From contig CAIPLT010000088.1 in NCBI GenBank assembly GCA_903865935.1, forward strand, positions 1 to 51,987: DNA of 51,987 nt. Reading direction: 5' to 3'. The number at the start of each line of letters is the position of its first letter. The first letter of the stretch is position 1. Position numbers and translations under genes: made by a program. This document shows, one piece after another, positions 1-10,152 of this stretch. The DNA is from Caldifarciminota bacterium (GTDB lineage Bacteria > Hydrothermota > Tepidihabitantia > Tepidihabitantales > CAIPLT01). The notes under the pieces are model-generated. The model was not told the origin of the DNA and searched no databases. It saw nothing but the letters and a program-made list of their open reading frames with translations.

Positions 1-76
1 ACGTATCTATCTATAATTAGATATTTCTCTTGATATTTGATTTACTAAAAGACAAATATTGATATAATGTATATTA

Positions 77-1371
77 TTAATCGATGCTCGATTTTTCTAC
101 GATTTTAATCGGCGCGACACCGATTTTTCCTAAGTCCTGCATGGTAATCGGACCGGTAATTGCAGCCGAATATTTCTCCATTTCAAACATTTCAACCAAA
201 CTATTCACGTAATTAAAACTGAGATTATCATATTCAGCAATTGACTCCTCGACTGATACAGGATGACCGAGCAGTAACACATTTTGGGCATTACGATTCA
301 TTCGTGAACCAGGGTCTTCGGCGGTTAAAGCGAGCATACCTTTACAATAATTGACCGAACGGGTAAATTCTTCTTTTGTTATTCCGCCTCTTTTTAATTT
401 TATTATTTCTCCAATGATATTGTCAAAGACTTTTCACGATTTAGGATATCAGAAATATGGTAGACACACCACAGACCAATATCAGAATACAAGTCGAGAA
501 AAGAAAAAACTGTGCTGTGTATGTGTTCTTGTTCACGAAGGACCTGGTTTGCCCGAGAGCTCTCAGTACCGCCAATAATATTGTTGAGCACGGTCAGAGC
601 GTATCGCCGTTTATCTTTCAAAGGAATGGTTAAAAAACCAGCAATGGTATGGATTTGTTTTAAATTGGGTCGTCGTTCGAAAATAATTACTCGTTCAACA
701 GCATGAACGGTTTTTTTAGGTAATATAGTTTTGTTCTGGAGTGAGAAATGAAGGTTTGCATTTGCAACCATATCTAATATTTGTTTATGATTAACGTCAC
801 CGGCCACGGAAATACATGAATTGTGGTTTAACACATTAATTTGATATCCTTGTATCAAATCATTTTTGGTAAAAGAACTGACAGTTTTAGCAGTTCCAGC
901 AATTGGAAATGAGAGCGGATGGTTGGGGAACATAATTTCAGTAAAAAGCTGGTAAACATATTCCTGTGGATTTTCATAAGCTTCGGTAATCTCCTGTATT
1001 ATGACATTTTTCTCTTTTTGTAATTCCTGTTCGTCGAATACTAAATTGAGACTGATTTCAAAAAACAAATCGAACAGTAACTTAACATTTGTCACTAAAC
1101 AATGAAAATAGATACCACTAATCTCTTTGGAAGTGAATCCGTTAATAGTTGCACCGAGCGATTCGACGGTTCTTGAAATGTCTTTTGCAGATTTGTTTTT
1201 AGTACCTTTAAAGAACATATGTTCAAGCAGGTGGTTTAATCCTTGCTGTTTCTTATTTTCGCATCGGCTGCCGGTACTTACAAACAAACCAATTGCAGCA
1301 GAATGAAGATTGGGCATTTCTTCAGTTATCAATGTTAAGCGAGGATTAATTTGGGTTTTCTGGATAGTCAT
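77..1371 (-). pseudogene. Frameshifted M16 zinc peptidase (catalytic-type member of a pair)
   Basis: Insulinase-type (M16B) peptidase interrupted by a frameshift. The first 322 codons (1371 down to 403) carry the zinc motif HLLEH and, 76 residues later, a Glu in VIIQEITEAYE, the classical HxxEH...E ligand set. That frame ends at TAA, but the homologous C-terminal part continues in another frame from about 435 down to 77 (KVFDNIIGEIIKLKRGG, then GMLALTAEDPGSRM). Adding one A to the AAAA run (TTTT at 431-434 on the + strand) restores a single protein of about 431 residues, colinear with its neighbour at 1371-2660. Its ATG overlaps that neighbour's TAA by one base, so it is the last gene of an rpsO-pnp-M16-M16 unit. 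A sequencing error cannot be told from a true mutation here. Confidence 0.85.
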
Positions 1372-2660
1372 TAATTTCTCACAACAACTTTACCTGGGCG
1401 GGGTAATCTTGCTATTGATTCCTCGATTTGTTTTGCTTTTCCGATGATAGCAATTGAATACTTATCCGGTTTGATTTCTTCGGTTAATTTGTTGATGTCA
1501 TCTATTTTCAAATTATCAAAATCAGCGATTGATTCTTCAATCGGTATTGTCCGACCAAAAAGCAGTTCATTTTTAGCATTTCTAATCATACGCGACATCG
1601 GATTTTCAGCACTGATTGCCAGCATTCCTTTACTAAAATTTATTGCACGCTCAAATTCTTCATTAGTAATACCATCCTGTTTTAATTTCATTGCCACTTC
1701 CAAGCTAACTTTGGCAGCCCGGTCATAATTATTTGCATCTGTAATGTAATATCCTCCGAAAATCCCGATATCAGAATACAAATCAATAATTGAGGATATG
1801 GTGTAAGCCAGACCTTCTTGTTCGCGCAAACGCTGGAAAAAACGCGAACTCATCGTACCGCCGAGAATATTATTAAGTATTGTCAGTGCATATCGGCGAG
1901 AGTCAGAATAGGGGATTGTGAAACTGGCGACGGCAACGTGAATCTGAGTCAAATCGGGTCGGTTTTGAATAAGAAATGTTCGCTCAGTATTGGTTGATGG
2001 TTTAATCACGGTTATCAGATTTGTCGTTTGCAAAATATGATTCTTGAATGCCAGTTTTTCAACTAATTCTTTATGGTTCACTTTACCGGCTGCAGATATA
2101 CATACTTTTGACTTTAAAAACCGGTTGTGATAATAATCAATTAACTGATCTCGGGTTATTGAGCGAATTGTTTCGACTGTACCAGTAATCGGATATGATA
2201 ACGGATGGCCATTGAACAGTACTTCAAAAAGCAGGTTGAACACATGTTCGTGCGGGTCTTCAAAAGACTCAGCAATTTCCTGTTCAATTACATTTTTTTC
2301 CCGCTCCAGTTCTTGCTTATCAAAAGCTGCCTGGGATAGTATTTCACTGATCAAATCTGTCATCAAATCAAACTGGTCGACATGATATCGGCAATAAATA
2401 CCGCTGGTTTCTTTGGTCGTAAAGCTGTCTAATATTGCACCGGCAGATTCAATGATATATGAAATTTCTTTAGCCGATTTTGTCAGGGTGCCCTTGAACA
2501 GCATTTGGCTAATCATATTGGTAATACCCTGATTTTCTTTGTTCTCGTATCGGCTACCATGAGACAGGAATACACCCAATGCAGCGGACGGGATGTTAGG
2601 CATAAATTCAGATACTACGGTAAAATTCGGATTTATCTCCGTCGTCTGAATGTTATGCAT
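1371..2660 (-). CDS. M16-family peptidase-like protein lacking the zinc motif
   Basis: A 429-residue M16B protein, full length for the family. Where the catalytic HxxEH should be it reads NMISQM, so the zinc ligands are gone; the fold-defining regions remain (EREKNVIEQEI, the GLAYTISSIIDLYSDIG segment, SRMIRNA). In known two-gene M16B systems one subunit carries HxxEH and the other supplies substrate-binding Arg/Tyr residues; here the adjacent gene at 77-1371 has the zinc motif. I therefore infer the non-catalytic half of a heterodimer. It follows pnp by 27 bases, an arrangement seen in many bacteria where an M16 peptidase gene lies next to pnp. No signal peptide is evident, so it is probably cytoplasmic. 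Confidence 0.85.
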   Translation of the reverse strand: MHNIQTTEINPNFTVVSEFMPNIPSAALGVFLSHGSRYENKENQGITNMISQMLFKGTLTKSAKEISYIIESAGAILDSFTTKETSGIYCRYHVDQFDLMTDLISEILSQAAFDKQELEREKNVIEQEIAESFEDPHEHVFNLLFEVLFNGHPLSYPITGTVETIRSITRDQLIDYYHNRFLKSKVCISAAGKVNHKELVEKLAFKNHILQTTNLITVIKPSTNTERTFLIQNRPDLTQIHVAVASFTIPYSDSRRYALTILNNILGGTMSSRFFQRLREQEGLAYTISSIIDLYSDIGIFGGYYITDANNYDRAAKVSLEVAMKLKQDGITNEEFERAINFSKGMLAISAENPMSRMIRNAKNELLFGRTIPIEESIADFDNLKIDDINKLTEEIKPDKYSIAIIGKAKQIEESIARLPRPGKVVVRN

Positions 2661-2687
2661 ATTAACTAAATTGTATTTATATTTGAC

Positions 2688-4805
2688 TTAATCTTTAGCC
2701 GAATTATCTTTGTCCTCTGATTCGGCTTTACGTTTGGAGAGATTAATACGACCCATATCGTCAATTTCAGTGACTTTGACTTTAATCTCATCCCCAACTT
2801 TGACAACATCGGTTACATTTTGCACCCGATACTGTGCCAATTGCGATATATGAACCAAACCTTCTTTGCCGGGCAGTATTTCAACAAAGGCGCCGAAGTT
2901 CATAATTCGTCGCACAACACCGGTATAAATTTTCCCAACTACAACTTCTTCGGTAATTTCCAAAACCCGGGCGCGGGCTTTTTCCAACTGTTCGTCGGTC
3001 GGTGCTGAAATCGTCACTTTACCGTCATCATCAATATCAATTTCCGCACCGGTTTCTTCAAGAATTTTACGGATGATTTTTCCGCCCGGTCCGATAACCG
3101 AACCAATCTTTTCGGGTTTGATTTTAAAAGCAACAATTTTTGGTGCATACTGGGAAATGCCGGAGCGGGGTGATTCAATCGTTCGTGCCATAATCCCGAG
3201 TATTTCAAGACGAACCCGAGTTGCTTCCTCAACCGCTTGTTTAAGGATTGCAACCGGCACACCGGTAACTTTTAAATCAAGCTGAATTGCGGTAATGCCT
3301 TCTTTGGTGCCGGCGATTTTGAAATCCATATCGCCATAATGGTCTTCAGCACCGAGAATATCAGAAAGAATAACATGTTTATCCTTGCCAGTAATCAGAC
3401 CCATCGCAATACCAGCGACCGCGCTTTTTATCGGGACACCGGCATCCATCAAGGAAAGCGACGAGCTGCAAACCGTCGCCATTGAGGAAGAGCCGTTCGA
3501 TTCCAGAATATCGGCAACAACTCTTACCGTATAAGGAAAAGAATCATCGACTGGGATGACTGCCTCGATTGCCCGTTCGGCTAATGCACCATGGCCGATT
3601 TCACGGCGTCCGGGCCCGCGCATCGGTTTTACCTCGCCAGTGGCAAAACCGGGAAAATTATAATGGAGCATAAAGGATTTTGTATCCTGGCGTTCAATAT
3701 CCTCGATAACCTGCTCGTCGGATTTTGTACCGAGGGTTGTTACAGCAAGGCACTGCGTCTGGCCACGGGTAAAAATGGCTGAGCCGTGGGTACGCGGTAA
3801 AATACCGATTGAACAACTGATGGGACGGATTTCTTTCGGGGTCCGGCCATCAAGCCGAATTCCTTTTTCCAGAATGCGCTGGCGCATATCAGCTTCAATA
3901 ATTTCGTCAACAACATTAATAACTTTGGCTTTGCAATCGGGATAGGTAGGCGCCAACTCATCCGCGACCCGATTGATAATTTCCATAATCGTATCATTTC
4001 GCTCCTGTTTGTCCTTGATGTTATTAGCATCAGCGATTAAATGAGCGGTTTTTTCTGTAACAAGTTGGGCAAACTCTTTATTCTTTTCAGCTTTTGCTTT
4101 TGGTATAAGCGTATCAAGCTCGACTTTGGGTTTACCCGCGAGCGCCACCAATTGTTCCTGTAATTCAATAATCTTTCTTATTTCCGGTTGGGCATATTCG
4201 ATTGCGGCAATCATATCCTCATTACTCACTTCTTTGGCACCGCCCTCAAGCATGACAATCGAATCTTTGGTACCGGCAACAATCAGACTTAAGACCGCGC
4301 GGTCCTGTTCAGATAGGGTAGGGTTGATGACAAACTTATCATCAATTTTGGCAACCCGCACCGCACCAACCGGAATCGTATAGGGGATTTCCGATATCAA
4401 TAGCGCGGTTGATGCACCAATAATGCTGAGAAAATCACCTTCGTTTTCCATGTCACTCGAAAGCAAAGAACCGATAATCTGGGTATCATTGTGATATTCT
4501 TTAGGGAATAGGGGTCGTAAAGGACGATCAACCAGCCGTGATACAAGAATCTCTTTGTCACGGGGTCTACCTTCACGCTTAAAAAATCCGCCGGGAATTT
4601 TGCCCCCGGCATAGGTAGGTTCGCGATAATCAACGGTCAGTGGCAGAAAATCTTTATCTGCGCCAAGTTCTTTATCATATACTGCAGCAACTAAGACAAC
4701 CGTGTCACCGTAACGAACCAAAACACTGCCTGATGCCTGTCGGGCAATCAGACCGGTTTCAAGGCTTAATTTTCTTTGATTTAATTCTAACTCAACTTTT
4801 TTCAT
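2688..4805 (-). CDS. pnp: Polyribonucleotide nucleotidyltransferase (PNPase)
   Basis: A 3'-to-5' phosphorolytic exoribonuclease that degrades RNA to nucleoside diphosphates, usually as a ring-shaped trimer. 705 residues is the normal length. Order of domains: first RNase PH domain (about 12-145), helical linker, second RNase PH domain with GPGRREIGHGALAERA and ESNGSSSMATVC and the catalytic-site stretch DHYGDMDFKIAGT, then a KH domain with IGSVIGPGGKIIRKI and a C-terminal S1 domain (VGKIYTGVVRRIMNFGAFVE). It starts at an ATG 33 bases downstream of rpsO, the widespread rpsO-pnp order, and presumably shares its promoter. Confidence 0.98.
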   Translation of the reverse strand: MKKVELELNQRKLSLETGLIARQASGSVLVRYGDTVVLVAAVYDKELGADKDFLPLTVDYREPTYAGGKIPGGFFKREGRPRDKEILVSRLVDRPLRPLFPKEYHNDTQIIGSLLSSDMENEGDFLSIIGASTALLISEIPYTIPVGAVRVAKIDDKFVINPTLSEQDRAVLSLIVAGTKDSIVMLEGGAKEVSNEDMIAAIEYAQPEIRKIIELQEQLVALAGKPKVELDTLIPKAKAEKNKEFAQLVTEKTAHLIADANNIKDKQERNDTIMEIINRVADELAPTYPDCKAKVINVVDEIIEADMRQRILEKGIRLDGRTPKEIRPISCSIGILPRTHGSAIFTRGQTQCLAVTTLGTKSDEQVIEDIERQDTKSFMLHYNFPGFATGEVKPMRGPGRREIGHGALAERAIEAVIPVDDSFPYTVRVVADILESNGSSSMATVCSSSLSLMDAGVPIKSAVAGIAMGLITGKDKHVILSDILGAEDHYGDMDFKIAGTKEGITAIQLDLKVTGVPVAILKQAVEEATRVRLEILGIMARTIESPRSGISQYAPKIVAFKIKPEKIGSVIGPGGKIIRKILEETGAEIDIDDDGKVTISAPTDEQLEKARARVLEITEEVVVGKIYTGVVRRIMNFGAFVEILPGKEGLVHISQLAQYRVQNVTDVVKVGDEIKVKVTEIDDMGRINLSKRKAESEDKDNSAKD

Positions 4806-4838
4806 ATATTTTACTGGTTTGGATAATAGTTGCCAACT

Positions 4839-5111
4839 TTATATACCGCGCAAGTTGAGTTTTTCAACGATTTTCTTGTAGCGGTCTTTGTGATGCTCAA
4901 AAAGATAGTTTAAATGCCGGCGGCGTTCATTTATCATTTTAATCAAGCCCCGCCGGGAATGTTTATCCTTTTTATGAACTTTCAAATGTTCAGTCAGCAG
5001 TTTAATCCGCTCAGTAAGAATTGAAATCTGCACTTCCGGCGAACCGGTATCTTTCTCGTGGAGTTTAAAGTCAGATATCAACTTACTCTTTAATTCTTTA
5101 GTTAACGTCAT
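4839..5111 (-). CDS. rpsO: Ribosomal protein S15
   Basis: 90 residues, normal for S15, a primary 16S rRNA binder of the small-subunit platform. Recognised by [30 protein letters not shown] and RRRHLNYL. A good Shine-Dalgarno (GGAGGA) lies 6-7 bases before the ATG, and a TTGACA-N16-TAAAGT promoter sits just upstream at 5136-5163. First gene of the leftward unit rpsO-pnp-M16-M16. Confidence 0.98.
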   Translation of the reverse strand: MTLTKELKSKLISDFKLHEKDTGSPEVQISILTERIKLLTEHLKVHKKDKHSRRGLIKMINERRRHLNYLFEHHKDRYKKIVEKLNLRGI

Positions 5112-5135
5112 ACGTCCTCCGAATTTCCATACCTA

Positions 5136-5163
5136 ACTTTACATATTTTTCTAATTTTGTCAA
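5136..5163 (-). promoter_or_regulatory. Promoter of rpsO-pnp operon
   Basis: Read leftward: TTGACA at 5163-5158, 16-base spacer, TAAAGT at 5141-5136. The predicted transcript starts near 5128, leaving a leader of about 17 bases containing GGAGGA before the rpsO ATG. Confidence 0.6.
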
Positions 5164-5681
5164 CTATTATTTTTAAATATTTTTTAAATTGGATGATTTA
5201 TAAAAAATGAAAGGATTAAGACAAATTTATGGTTCAACGTTCGGTATTATTTTACACGAAAATGTTTCTGACCGATGATGAGGTAGAGTAATTTTGTTGT
5301 CATTTCGGTTAACGAAAAATGTATACTTACATATAACAAAAAAATGTGTGAAATTTATGGATAACATGCTATATTACAAATTGTTATTTCAAATTTATCA
5401 TTAACAGGGGGTAGTATTCCCCCGATGGAGTTCAAAACTGATAAGAACGCTATTTGTTTCTCTTATTGGGTTACTGAATTTGTGATAAAGATTGGCAGTT
5501 TTTTCGGATGTGATTTTGATTTCCATTACGAAAACGATAATAGTACTAAATATATTATTTAATCAGACACCAATCAAGATTCAAACCAGGGGTAATATCA
5601 GATATTTTATTGGAAATATGCCAGGTAAGTTCCGCAGGGCATAAACTACGCCATTTTGGAAAAGCAAGATTTATCTACCTC
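5164..5681. other. Non-coding stretch between divergent rpsO and rimP operons
   Basis: AT-rich spacer with no convincing reading frame on either strand. The only clear structure is a short hairpin at 5407-5423 (GGGGG, seven-base loop, CCCCC), which is not followed by a T-run and so is not an ordinary terminator. Together with the flanking promoters it makes up the 676-base gap between the two operons. Confidence 0.6.
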
Positions 5682-5709
5682 TTGACTTAGGTCTTAAAAA
5701 TCCTATAAT
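5682..5709 (+). promoter_or_regulatory. Promoter of rimP-nusA-infB operon
   Basis: TTGACT (5682-5687), 16-base spacer, perfect TATAAT (5704-5709). It lies 78 bases before the rimP ATG, giving a leader of about 70 bases. Confidence 0.7.
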
Positions 5710-5787
5710 AAAAGACAGAAATCACAGATATAGCTGATTTTATAGTTTTTGGAAGTATCAGTATTATTTGTGGTTTAAATTAAAATT

Positions 5788-6330
5788 ATGGTTAAAAAAA
5801 TATCGGATGGTTTACTTAAAGCGATTGAAGAGACAGTCGCATCCTGCGGTGTTGAACTTTACGACGCGGAGTTTAATGGCAAAACCCTGCGGGTATTAAT
5901 TACAAAACTAGAAGGTATTACAGTTGATATTTGCGCTAATGTATCACAACAGCTTTCACAGCGGCTAGATTTGGAAAATCTGATTCTCGACCGCTATTTT
6001 CTTGAAGTATCTTCACCGGGCATTGAACGCAAGATTCGTAACCAAAAAGATTTTCAGGAGAATATTGGCAAAATGATTACTATTTCCAGCCGGAGCGGTG
6101 GTTTTAAAGGTAAGGTTCTTTCAGTCACAGAAAGCGGTGTTATGATAAAAAATACTGCCGGTTCAAGCGCTAAACCGGGTACCGAATCGTTTGTACTTTT
6201 TACCGATATTCACCACGCCCGCGTGATGGTATCGGATGAGGAACTTTTTAATAAGAATCGTCAGATTAGAAACAAAAAGAATAATGAATGCAGTGTTTCT
6301 AATGCAGGAAATTATAGTGGAGGAGAATAA
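5788..6330 (+). CDS. rimP: Ribosome maturation factor RimP
   Basis: 180 residues; RimP assists 30S subunit assembly. The family signature YFLEVSSPGIERKI is present in the N-terminal domain, followed by the small SH3-like C-terminal domain (GKVLSVTESGVMIKN) and a polar, Asn/Lys-rich extension after about residue 150. No clear Shine-Dalgarno is seen before the ATG. Its TAA overlaps the nusA ATG (TAATG at 6328-6332), implying translational coupling, the standard rimP-nusA-infB arrangement. Confidence 0.95.
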   Translation: MVKKISDGLLKAIEETVASCGVELYDAEFNGKTLRVLITKLEGITVDICANVSQQLSQRLDLENLILDRYFLEVSSPGIERKIRNQKDFQENIGKMITISSRSGGFKGKVLSVTESGVMIKNTAGSSAKPGTESFVLFTDIHHARVMVSDEELFNKNRQIRNKKNNECSVSNAGNYSGGE

Positions 6331-7571
6331 TGAATAGTAAAGAAATTTCTAATCTCATTACGCAGATTGCCCGAATTCGTAATGTAGATATAACTTATGT
6401 TGCAGAAACTTTAAAACTCGCAATCATCGCTGGTTTAAAAAGGCGTTTTGGCCCGGATGCAGAGATTGAAGTTGAGATTACACCAGATGTGAGCGAGATT
6501 AGGGTATATATTGTCAAGACCGTGGCGATGTCAGTATATGAACCGGCAATTGAAATCGAGAAAAGTGAAGCACTGAAAATAAATTCGGAAGCTAAAGCTG
6601 GTGATAAGCTGAGAATTGAAATACCATTGGAAGAAATCGGTCGGAGTGCGATCCGCAAAGCATCGGATGAATTAATCTTGAAACTGCGTGAAGCCGAGCG
6701 TAACAAAATGTTTGACGAGTTTAACCGCAAGCGCAATGAGATAATATCGGGGACGATTTCAAAAATAAGTAAAGACGAAATTGCGGTTAATATCGGTCTG
6801 ACCGAAGCGATTCTATCCAATCGCGATCAGCTGAAAACCGACCATTACCGTCAGGGCGCACCGATTAAAGCGCTGGTCTATCGGGTAGAAAAAACACCAA
6901 TCGGTCCGCGGATTTATCTTTCCCGCACCCATAATGATTTCCTGAAGAAACTCTTAATAAAAGAAGTGCCGGAAATACGCGAAGGTATTGTGGAGATTAA
7001 AGGGATCGCCCGGGCGCCTGGTTTTAGAGCCAAAGTAGCGGTGACAACCAATGACGAAAAAGTTGACCCGGTCGGCGCCTGTGTTGGTTACCGCCAATCA
7101 CGGATACAGAATATTATCAAAGAACTGTCCGGTGAAAAAATTGATATTGTAATGTTCAGCAAAGAAATAAACGGTTTTATCAGCCGCGCATTGGCACCAG
7201 CCAAGACCAAAGAAGTTTTCAAAGAGGGGGAAAGTTATTTTGTGATTGTGCCGGACGAAGATTTCTCAATCGCAATCGGTAAAAAAGGTCAGAATGTCTG
7301 GCTTGCCAGTAATTTAGTCGGTGTCCGGCTGGAAGTACTCAAAGCATCGGATTATCAAAACCGCTTGTTAATCAACAAAGCGAAAAAAGTTACTCTAAAA
7401 GACTTAGAACTATCCGAAGAAGAAATGACTAAGCTTCAGGATGCCCAGGTTTTAACCGCATTTGATATCCTGAATATCCCAACCGAACAACTTGCAATCG
7501 CATCCAATTATGAGCCGGAGAAAATTGAAGAACTGAAAAAGGTGGTTAAAGAGAGGTTATGGACCGAATAG
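6330..7571 (+). CDS. nusA: Transcription termination/antitermination factor NusA
   Basis: 413 residues. N-terminal RNA-polymerase-binding domain (about 1-125), S1 domain (GTISKISKDEIAVNIGL, about 135-200), then two KH domains (VDPVGACVGYRQSRIQNI and FSIAIGKKGQNVWLASNL). A short C-terminal helix-hairpin-helix-like tail (about 350-413) replaces the two acidic repeats of the Escherichia coli protein, as in many phyla. It begins on the rimP stop codon and its end overlaps the infB start by 13 bases, so the three genes are tightly coupled. Confidence 0.96.
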   Translation: MNSKEISNLITQIARIRNVDITYVAETLKLAIIAGLKRRFGPDAEIEVEITPDVSEIRVYIVKTVAMSVYEPAIEIEKSEALKINSEAKAGDKLRIEIPLEEIGRSAIRKASDELILKLREAERNKMFDEFNRKRNEIISGTISKISKDEIAVNIGLTEAILSNRDQLKTDHYRQGAPIKALVYRVEKTPIGPRIYLSRTHNDFLKKLLIKEVPEIREGIVEIKGIARAPGFRAKVAVTTNDEKVDPVGACVGYRQSRIQNIIKELSGEKIDIVMFSKEINGFISRALAPAKTKEVFKEGESYFVIVPDEDFSIAIGKKGQNVWLASNLVGVRLEVLKASDYQNRLLINKAKKVTLKDLELSEEEMTKLQDAQVLTAFDILNIPTEQLAIASNYEPEKIEELKKVVKERLWTE

Positions 7572-9841
7572 ACGCTGACGCCGGTGGCAAGAAAAGTGCC
7601 AGTCGCCGTAAACCACGCAGTAAACCAAAAGCGGTTGCTTCCGACCAGAGCGGTCAAAAATCAGAAGCGGTAAAAAGCGAGCAAGGCAAGCGTCGAATCC
7701 CGACCAAACCCAAAGTAGTTGAAGGAATAAAAATATTTGAAGCAGCACAGCAACTGAATTTATCCAGCGAGGCTTTAGTCGCGATTCTTAAAGAGCTGGG
7801 CTTTCAGCACCGCGGTTATACCGCGCATATAACACTGGAAGAGTTTGATATGATTAAAGAGCGGCTGAAGAAAGAAAAGACCGCCTTCAAAGAATCAATC
7901 AAGAAAAAACCACCGGTCACGACAACGGTTCTGCCGCCGACAATTAAACCGCCTGAACCCGATATTAAAAAGGCAATCAAAGAAACAATGATTAAAATCG
8001 AACACCGCGAAATTAAGTACCACCACCATCACTACGAAAAAGCTGTGGAAAAACAAGCAGTTCCGATTATCGAGAAAAAGATCCTGGTTGCACCTTTTAT
8101 CAGTGTTGCCGAGCTTGCGCATTTATTCAATATTCCACCAGTCGAAGTGATTAAAAAATGCATCGGTTTGGGATTGCTGGCGACTCTGAACCAGCGTTTG
8201 GACCCGGATACGATAATGCTTTTGGCGGATGAACTTGGATTTAAGGTCGAAATCGAAGAAGAACCAGAAACAACAATAGTAAAAGGTGAAACTAAAGAGC
8301 GACCGCCAGTTGTGGTCGTGATGGGACATGTTGATCATGGTAAGACATCGTTGCTCGATTTTATCCGTAAAACCAAAGTTGCGGAAAAGGAGTTTGGTCG
8401 AATTACCCAACATACCGGTGCATATGTCGTAAATTATAAAGACAAGAAGATTACTTTTTTGGATACACCCGGACACGTTGCTTTTACTGCGATGCGGGCA
8501 CGGGGTGCTCAGATAACCGATATTGCAGTTTTGGTAGTTGCGGCGGATGATGGTGTTATGCCACAAACGCTTGAGGCGTTAAATCACGCGCGTGCCGCTG
8601 GGATACCGATAATTGTTGCGATTACTAAATGCGATTTACCAAATACCAATCCAGAAATGGTGAAATCACAGCTTGCCCAGCAGGGTTTGAGCGTTGAAGG
8701 TTATGGCGGTGACACGCTATGTGTCTGCACATCAGTCCGCAGCGGTATGGGGATTGAGGATTTACTTGAGGCAGTTCTTCTTTTGAGCGAAGAATTAAAG
8801 TTTGTTGCAGTGCCAACCGGATTCGCGAAAGGCGTTGTGGTCGAAAGCCGGGTTGATAAAGGACGCGGTAATATTATTACGGTTCTGGTTCAGCAGGGGA
8901 GTTTAAAACGAGGCGATGCATTTGTGACCGGAAGTTTTTATGGTAAGGTCAGGGATTTACTGAACGAAAGTTTTCACCGGCTGGAAGTGGCAACACCATC
9001 CATGCCCGCCCAAATTTTAGGCAGTTCTGGTCTGCCCGAGGATGGTGACCGATTTGAAGTTGTTGTCGATGAAAGGCTGGCACGTGAAATTGCAACCAGA
9101 CACGCTTTGATGAAACGCGATATCCGGTTAAAGCACAGCGAACAGGCTAAAATTACCCTTGAGCAAATCCAACAAAAAATTGTCGATGGAAAAATTAAGG
9201 AACTTAAACTTGTGCTCAAAGCCGATACATTTGGTTCAGCCGAAGCGCTCAAAGAAGCATTGGAAGGCTTGTCACTCGATGAGGTCAGGGTCAGAGTTAT
9301 TCACTTTGGCATTGGTCAGATTACCCCGTCGGATGTGCTGTTAGCCGAAGCATCCGAAGCAGTAATTGTCGGTTATCATATTGGCGCATTACCCGAAGCA
9401 GCCAAGACAGCCGAACGCGTCGGAGTGGAAATTCGTTTCTACCGCATCATTTATGCAGCAATCGATGATATTCGAGCCGCGATGGTGGGGCTGTTAGAGC
9501 CTGAGGAAAAAGAAGTCGTCATCGGCAAAGCCGAAATTCGCCAGGTTTTTAATATCCCCAAGCAGGGATTAATCGCGGGTAGTTATGTGACCGAAGGTAA
9601 AGTTATCCGAAATGCTTTGGTAAAAGTATACCGGGCTAATAAGGAAATTTTTAAAAGTAAAATTGGTTCGCTAAAAAGATTTAAAGACGATGTAAAAGAG
9701 GTTGAGGCAGGATTTGAATGCGGTATTGGCATTGACAACGCAACAGATTTACAACCGCAGGATATACTTGAAATTTATCGAATCGAAGAGGTCGCACGGG
9801 TGCTATCGAGTCCGGAACAGCGCAGCGATAAAGAAGTGTAA
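7559..9841 (+). CDS. infB: Translation initiation factor IF-2
   Basis: 760 residues; a GTPase that places initiator fMet-tRNA on the 30S subunit. After a basic, low-complexity start it has two IF2-N modules (about 53-105 and 174-230) separated by a charged linker with a His run. The G domain shows GHVDHGKT (256-263), DTPGH (302-306) and TKCD (356-359), followed by the beta-barrel domains II-IV. The ATG lies inside the end of nusA. Neither ylxR/rplGA upstream nor rbfA/truB downstream is present here, so the usual cluster is shortened. Confidence 0.97.
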   Translation: MDRIDADAGGKKSASRRKPRSKPKAVASDQSGQKSEAVKSEQGKRRIPTKPKVVEGIKIFEAAQQLNLSSEALVAILKELGFQHRGYTAHITLEEFDMIKERLKKEKTAFKESIKKKPPVTTTVLPPTIKPPEPDIKKAIKETMIKIEHREIKYHHHHYEKAVEKQAVPIIEKKILVAPFISVAELAHLFNIPPVEVIKKCIGLGLLATLNQRLDPDTIMLLADELGFKVEIEEEPETTIVKGETKERPPVVVVMGHVDHGKTSLLDFIRKTKVAEKEFGRITQHTGAYVVNYKDKKITFLDTPGHVAFTAMRARGAQITDIAVLVVAADDGVMPQTLEALNHARAAGIPIIVAITKCDLPNTNPEMVKSQLAQQGLSVEGYGGDTLCVCTSVRSGMGIEDLLEAVLLLSEELKFVAVPTGFAKGVVVESRVDKGRGNIITVLVQQGSLKRGDAFVTGSFYGKVRDLLNESFHRLEVATPSMPAQILGSSGLPEDGDRFEVVVDERLAREIATRHALMKRDIRLKHSEQAKITLEQIQQKIVDGKIKELKLVLKADTFGSAEALKEALEGLSLDEVRVRVIHFGIGQITPSDVLLAEASEAVIVGYHIGALPEAAKTAERVGVEIRFYRIIYAAIDDIRAAMVGLLEPEEKEVVIGKAEIRQVFNIPKQGLIAGSYVTEGKVIRNALVKVYRANKEIFKSKIGSLKRFKDDVKEVEAGFECGIGIDNATDLQPQDILEIYRIEEVARVLSSPEQRSDKEV

Positions 9842-9867
9842 ACTTATTCCATAAATATTTATATATA

Positions 9868-10152
9868 ATGCCAGTTGGTTTAATGATGGTCGATTGTTTA
9901 ATGAATAATTGTCTTTCCTTAAAAGAAAAACGAAGCGTATTGCAGAGTATTATTAAACGGCTGCGCACAAATTTTAATATTGCGATTGCCGAGACTAATC
10001 ATCAGGACCTTTGGCAGCGTTCTGAATTGTCAATCGTATCAGTAAATACCGACCGGAAAATGATTGAACGTAGCTTCAATCGGATTTTAGAGTTTATTGA
10101 GAAAGACCGTAGAATAACTATTTTAAACTATGAGACAAAATCCATTTATTAA
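9868..10152 (+). CDS. DUF503 (YlxP-like) small protein
   Basis: 94 residues. The start MPVGLMMVDCLMNNCLSLKE, then EKRSVLQSIIKRLRTNFNIA and ETNHQDLWQRSELSIVSV, is the DUF503/YlxP signature. The family is a small alpha-beta protein commonly encoded next to infB and rbfA; its biochemical role is not well established. It follows infB by 26 bases and overlaps the nadC start by 23 bases, so it belongs to the same transcript. Confidence 0.88.
   Translation: MPVGLMMVDCLMNNCLSLKEKRSVLQSIIKRLRTNFNIAIAETNHQDLWQRSELSIVSVNTDRKMIERSFNRILEFIEKDRRITILNYETKSIY

Noticed and set aside
431-437. Programmed ribosomal frameshift in the M16 gene
   Set aside because: The site GTGAAAAGTC is not a heptameric slippery sequence and I see no stimulatory Shine-Dalgarno or hairpin nearby; a plain indel is simpler.
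351-578. Rightward open frame over the M16 frameshift
   Set aside because: It is antisense to conserved peptidase sequence and has no recognisable product.
5407-5423. Rho-independent terminator between rpsO and rimP
   Set aside because: The GGGGG/CCCCC hairpin is not followed by a T-run on either strand and lies between divergent operons, where no terminator is needed.
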